A stretch of 55,873 nucleotides of DNA from Planctomycetota bacterium. GTDB lineage: Bacteria; Planctomycetota; Phycisphaerae; Phycisphaerales; UBA1924. The notes beneath the pieces were generated by a model. That model ran no database searches. It had not been told where the DNA came from and saw only the letters and a program-made list of their open reading frames with translations. The stretch spans positions 1-55,873 of the forward strand of contig JAEYUO010000028.1 in assembly GCA_023432465.1 (NCBI GenBank), given 5' to 3'. Of the stretch, positions 52,442 through 55,873 are shown one piece after another. Every line of letters starts with the position of its first letter. Position 1 is the stretch's first letter. Made by a program: the position numbers and the translations under genes.

Positions 52442-54883
52442 TCATTCGCCCGCTGACTCGCGCGAGAAGCCGGGCATCCACGCGCACGTTGCCTGCCCGA
52501 ACCCGGACTCATCGCTCGCCTTCGCGCACACAAACCGCAGATCCCACCGTCCATCACTCCACGACTTCACCCAATCCCCAAGCTCGGCAATCACCCCCGA
52601 AGCGCGCGGTCCGATGCGCACATAAGTCCACTTTTCGTCGAGCACCGCATGTGCCCGGCTCTCGATCGTCAGAACCACCTCGCCCTCCCACGACTCATCG
52701 GTATCGTTCACCGCGTACAGCGTCAGCGCGGCTTCTGTCCTGTGGATCGACAGCAGCCGCGGCGACATTGCCTGCCGAACCGCCTCCCACAGCGGCTTCC
52801 GCCTCCCCGCGGCATCAATAGCCGACCATGAATGCCCCGCCCAGCAGTCATTGAGCTGCCAGAACAGCACCCCGCCGCACCGCGGCCGGTTCACGCGGTG
52901 CCACTCAATGCCACGAGCGACACACCGCGCCTGTAGTGCCTGTGCGGCCCGATACCAACGAGCGAAACCGCCGGTGTCGATGCACCCGTCTGAAGGAGTG
53001 TCGGCACAACTTGATGTCGCGTCTCCGAGTGTGCCGTACCACCGCGCATCGCCACCCGGGCCGCGCTGACGACGCGCGAGTTCCGCGATGAACGCCGCGT
53101 TGATCGTCTCTTTCGAATCCCCGAACTGTTCCAGAAGCGTGTTGAGATCGGACGGACTCTGATGACCACATTCTGAGCAGAACCGCACGACACCCGATGA
53201 AGTCGGCGCGCGGAAGCCGTCCTTCCACGCCTCAACCTCCCACGTGTGTCGATCACCATGATCGGCATCCAGCACATCGCGCTGCGCACCGTGCTCATCT
53301 ACACCCGACCACGGGCTGTTCGGCCAGTACGGGCGCGACGGATCCACTTCCGCGCACAATCGCGGCAAGAGCTCCAGCCAATACCCCATGCCCCAGGTCT
53401 TCTCCCTCACCTCCTCCTTGAGCCGCTCGCGCCAGCCCCACTTGTCGTGGCCCCAGATCGTCTCGTTCCCGCCGCACCACAGCACCACACTCGCGTGCGA
53501 ACTCAGCCGCGCAAGCTGATACCGCGCCTCGCGTGCGATGAGGCCACGCTCGCCGCCATACGGCGCTTCCTCCGGATACATCCCGCAACTGAACATGAAG
53601 TCCTGCCACACCATGATGCCGCGTTTGTCACACTCCTCATAGAAGCACTCCGGCTCATACAGCCCTCCGCCCCACACGCGCAGCATGTTCGTGTTCATTT
53701 CCGCGGCATCGCGCACACGCTCGCGGATCACCTGCTCCCCCGCATACCCCGCAAACAGCCCCTCGGGGATCCAGTTCGCGCCCATGCAGAACACCGGCTG
53801 CCCGTTGATGCGCAGCGTGAACGCGCTCCCCCACCGATCCTGCGAGGTATCCAGCTCCACCGTCCGCAGACCGATCCGCACCATCCGCGCATCGAGCAAC
53901 GATGCCCCGTTCCACAACTCAACCCGAAGCTCATAGAGCGGCCGCTCCTCCTCCGCCTCCACCCCCCCCCGCACCTGCGGGCCGTATCCCCGCGGCCACC
54001 ACAGTTCAGGCTTCGTCACTCCCAGCAGCACCGATGTGTGCGAGCGATCATCCGGCGCAAACACGCCGCGGCCCTGCGCCACGATCGCTCCGCCGTCGCC
54101 CGGCGCACAAAGCGTGGCAACAACGTGCGGCTCCTCACCGCCAGCCACCAGCTCCCGCATCACCGCATCGACATGCACCCGCACCTCGGCGACCTCGGCA
54201 TCCGCACGCACGACCAGCGGGCGCACATGCCCGATCCGTGCTGTCTCCCAACGCTCAATGCGGACACCGCCCGCAATCCCCACCGTCGCGACCCGCGGCC
54301 CCCAATCCCACCCAAAGTTGCACGCAGGCTTCCGCATGAACACAAACGGGTCCCACTTCCCCCGCACGCCCTCGCCCGTCACCTCATCGCCGTTGTACGG
54401 CCGCGCCCCCAATCTCGCCTCTTCCGTGCGGATGTGAACCAGCGGCGGGGTGAAGCGGATCAGCAACTCATTCCTGCCCGCGCGGATCGCCTGATCAATC
54501 GCGAACCGGTGCGGAAAGAAGAAACTCTCCGAACGCCCAACCACCTGCCCATTCAGCAGGACTTCGGCAACCGTGTCAAGCCCGTCGAGCACCAGTTCGG
54601 TGTGCTGATTCGTGTTCTGCTCACCGACACTCGCCGCGGCCGGTGCGTCCGCCCACTCAAACTCGCAGCGATACTCCCACTCCGTCGCGCCGATCCATTG
54701 CAGCCGTTCCTCCGCATCACCGACATCCGGCGACTCGATGAGCTCGGCATCAATCAGCGCGTGGTGCACGCAGCCGGGGACGCGGGCGGGGACGCCGCGG
54801 CCGAGTGCGGCGCGACAATCCGGTTTGTCATACATGGGCGGCAGCTGGATCGCGTCAATGCGCAGCGCACGCACGGTCCACAC
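52442..54883 (-). CDS. Beta-mannosidase (glycoside hydrolase family 2)
   Basis: This 813-residue protein has the GH2 layout. The N-terminal jelly roll is ARVPGCVHHALIDAELIESPDVGDAEERLQWIGATEWEYRCEF, then Ig-like domains, then a TIM barrel with INGQPVFCMGANWIPE, the acid/base Glu474 in LWCGGNETIWG and the nucleophile Glu571 in RFCSECGHQSPSDL. The LQWIG and GANWIPE motifs favour mannosidase over galactosidase. It removes beta-mannose from oligosaccharides and probably acts on sugars brought in by the neighbouring transporter. No signal peptide is seen. The start is uncertain: GTG at 54883 is used, but a C10 tract just upstream separates it by one base from an ATG that would add conserved-looking residues. 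Confidence 0.9.
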   Translation of the reverse strand: MWTVRALRIDAIQLPPMYDKPDCRAALGRGVPARVPGCVHHALIDAELIESPDVGDAEERLQWIGATEWEYRCEFEWADAPAAASVGEQNTNQHTELVLDGLDTVAEVLLNGQVVGRSESFFFPHRFAIDQAIRAGRNELLIRFTPPLVHIRTEEARLGARPYNGDEVTGEGVRGKWDPFVFMRKPACNFGWDWGPRVATVGIAGGVRIERWETARIGHVRPLVVRADAEVAEVRVHVDAVMRELVAGGEEPHVVATLCAPGDGGAIVAQGRGVFAPDDRSHTSVLLGVTKPELWWPRGYGPQVRGGVEAEEERPLYELRVELWNGASLLDARMVRIGLRTVELDTSQDRWGSAFTLRINGQPVFCMGANWIPEGLFAGYAGEQVIRERVRDAAEMNTNMLRVWGGGLYEPECFYEECDKRGIMVWQDFMFSCGMYPEEAPYGGERGLIAREARYQLARLSSHASVVLWCGGNETIWGHDKWGWRERLKEEVREKTWGMGYWLELLPRLCAEVDPSRPYWPNSPWSGVDEHGAQRDVLDADHGDRHTWEVEAWKDGFRAPTSSGVVRFCSECGHQSPSDLNTLLEQFGDSKETINAAFIAELARRQRGPGGDARWYGTLGDATSSCADTPSDGCIDTGGFARWYRAAQALQARCVARGIEWHRVNRPRCGGVLFWQLNDCWAGHSWSAIDAAGRRKPLWEAVRQAMSPRLLSIHRTEAALTLYAVNDTDESWEGEVVLTIESRAHAVLDEKWTYVRIGPRASGVIAELGDWVKSWSDGRWDLRFVCAKASDESGFGQATCAWMPGFSRESAGE

Positions 54884-54892
54884 TGCACCGCC

Positions 54893-54902
54893 GGGGGGGG
54901 GG
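54893..54902 (-). repeat. C10 homopolymer at the mannosidase 5' end
   Basis: Ten guanines on the plus strand (C10 on the coding strand) lie 9 bases upstream of the GTG start. With nine C the upstream ATG (54936-54938) would be in frame with the enzyme. Confidence 0.8.
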
Positions 54903-54983
54903 AGACTCCGCCAACGAGATCACACGCTTCGCGGCCATTCAGAGAGACAGTAGGAGATGCGGCGATATCTCGATTCTCGTTGT

Positions 54984-55873
54984 TCAGGACTCAGGACAAG
55001 TGGACTCAGGACTCTCGTTCGCCTGCTCCCTCCCCCACAACCACCCCAGCGCCGCCGCCACACCAAGCCACACCACCGACAGCCCCACAGCGACCGGCGC
55101 AACCACCGTCACCGCCGCTCCCATCGCCTTGAACGCCAACGGCGACCACCCGCCCACCATGTCGCCTGCACGATACACGAACGTGTCGATGAAGGTCTTG
55201 GCCTTGTACCGCGCATCGGCGCTCAGCCCCGCGAACAGCAGCTCGCGCACCGGCCGATCGATCGCGTAGTGCAAACCCCGCCGCGCAACCTGGAACACCG
55301 CCATCGCCCCGTACGTCGGCGAAAAGATCATTGCCGTGAACCCCGCGATGTACACCGTCGGCAGAATCAACAACGCTCCCCGCGGCCCGATCCACCGCAT
55401 GATCCGCCCCGCCAGAAACAGTTGCGTGCTCAGCGTGATGATGTTCGACCACAGGTCGATCGTCGCAAACGCGGCGCGGCGGTCCTTTTCATCGGGGAAC
55501 GCGGCCTCGATGATCCGCCCCTGCTCCATGTACAGCAGCGTGCCCACCGTCGTGAACAGCAGCATGAACACGCCGATGGTCGCAAGAAACGGTGAACCCA
55601 CGATGAGCTTGAGCCCTGCGAGCGGGTCGCGTGTCGGCTCACGAGTCTCGTTCAGCCTCGCCCCCGCACCTTCGGATCCGTCGCTCCTGTTGTCGCGCCG
55701 AGCATCAAACCAACGTCGCAGCAGCCGCACGCACTGGCACGCACACTCCAGCGGCACAATCGCCAGCAGGAGCAGCCACTCCGCATCAAGCGGCAGCACG
55801 TCCTTGGTCCACGGCCCGGCCCACGAAAGCCACGAACCCTGGTCCGGCAGACCCCTGCTCAGCGTCCGCGCAA
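54984..55873 (-). CDS. Membrane transporter, ATP/ADP-translocase or MFS-like, partial
   Basis: The C-terminal part of a membrane protein is present and the frame is open to the window edge (about 296 residues visible). Visible features are a cytoplasmic loop, about six helices (GVFMLLFTTVGTLLYMEQGRIIEAAFPDEKDRRAAFATIDLWSNIITLSTQLFLAGRIM and ALLILPTVYIAGFTAMIF), and RRGLHYAIDRPVRELLFAGLSADARYKAKTFIDTFVYRAGDMVGGW. That last stretch recalls Npt1/Npt2-like nucleotide translocases and related planctomycete MFS proteins. It is close to the mannosidase on the same strand but may be unrelated. The assignment to a specific family is uncertain. Confidence 0.6.
   Translation of the reverse strand, partial: ARTLSRGLPDQGSWLSWAGPWTKDVLPLDAEWLLLLAIVPLECACQCVRLLRRWFDARRDNRSDGSEGAGARLNETREPTRDPLAGLKLIVGSPFLATIGVFMLLFTTVGTLLYMEQGRIIEAAFPDEKDRRAAFATIDLWSNIITLSTQLFLAGRIMRWIGPRGALLILPTVYIAGFTAMIFSPTYGAMAVFQVARRGLHYAIDRPVRELLFAGLSADARYKAKTFIDTFVYRAGDMVGGWSPLAFKAMGAAVTVVAPVAVGLSVVWLGVAAALGWLWGREQANESPESTCPES

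Noticed and set aside
53246..55132. Long plus-strand open frame opposite the mannosidase
   Set aside because: Its Arg/His/Pro-rich composition and antisense position to a clear GH2 gene show it is not a gene.

Overview
The window is GC-rich bacterial chromosome (roughly 65% G+C by eye). About 48 kb is coded almost entirely on the minus strand, and a plus-strand carbohydrate-uptake block lies near the right end. The gene content suggests a Gram-negative planctomycete of the Phycisphaerae type. The reasons are a compact flagellar export/basal-body cluster, a FliA/WhiG sigma factor, a sigma-54 activator beside flgBC-fliE, and large hypothetical proteins whose C-termini resemble type II pseudopilins. 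The taxonomy is inference; no marker RNA gene is present.

Layout (minus-strand genes are transcribed right to left). (1) 0-11 kb: a fumarylacetoacetase-family hydrolase, two tandem paralogous membrane-anchored proteins, and a complete oligopeptide ABC transporter (SBP, OppB, OppC, OppD, OppF). A 222-nt repeat-rich spacer separates oppC from oppD. (2) 10.7-16 kb: a housekeeping operon reading folK, secreted protein, zinc-ribbon membrane protein, M3 oligoendopeptidase, DUF4097 lipoprotein. (3) 16-43.8 kb: the flagellar regulon. In transcription order it is flgN-like, sensor kinase, sigma-54 activator, flgB, flgC, fliE, fliF, fliG, fliH, fliI, fliJ, motE-like, fliK, flgD, flagellar operon protein, flgE, motA-like, fliL, fliN, fliO, fliP, fliQ, fliR, flhB, flhA, a terminator, then flhF, flhG, a small membrane protein and fliA, which ends in a strong terminator. 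(4) 43.8-48.1 kb: a large TPR protein that leads into the flgN/kinase/activator genes, and an RDD-domain membrane protein. (5) 48.3-52.4 kb, plus strand: a sugar ABC transporter (Tat-type SBP and two permeases) with a DUF3800 gene inserted between the SBP and the first permease. (6) 52.4-55.9 kb, minus strand: a GH2 beta-mannosidase and a transporter that runs off the right edge.

The flagellar block encodes nearly the whole rod-proximal basal body, export gate, export ATPase complex, hook and hook-length control, and the early regulators. No fliM, motB, flagellin, flgG or flgK gene is seen. Candidate promoters fit a hierarchy: sigma-70-like sites before flhF and fliA, a sigma-54-like site before flgB, and sigma-28-like sites before fliL, fliF and the TPR/flgN unit. 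The sugar block probably imports oligosaccharides, perhaps mannosides, for the adjacent mannosidase; its ATPase is not in the window.

The most interesting points are: an 11-bp motif present twice, 52 bp apart, around the fliA promoter and again over the flhF start; a 25-bp palindrome in the fliA leader; a cluster of four inverted repeats between fliE and fliF; the DUF3800 gene followed by a nested inverted-repeat structure inside the sugar operon; and a C10 tract that separates the mannosidase gene from an upstream ATG by one base of frame.
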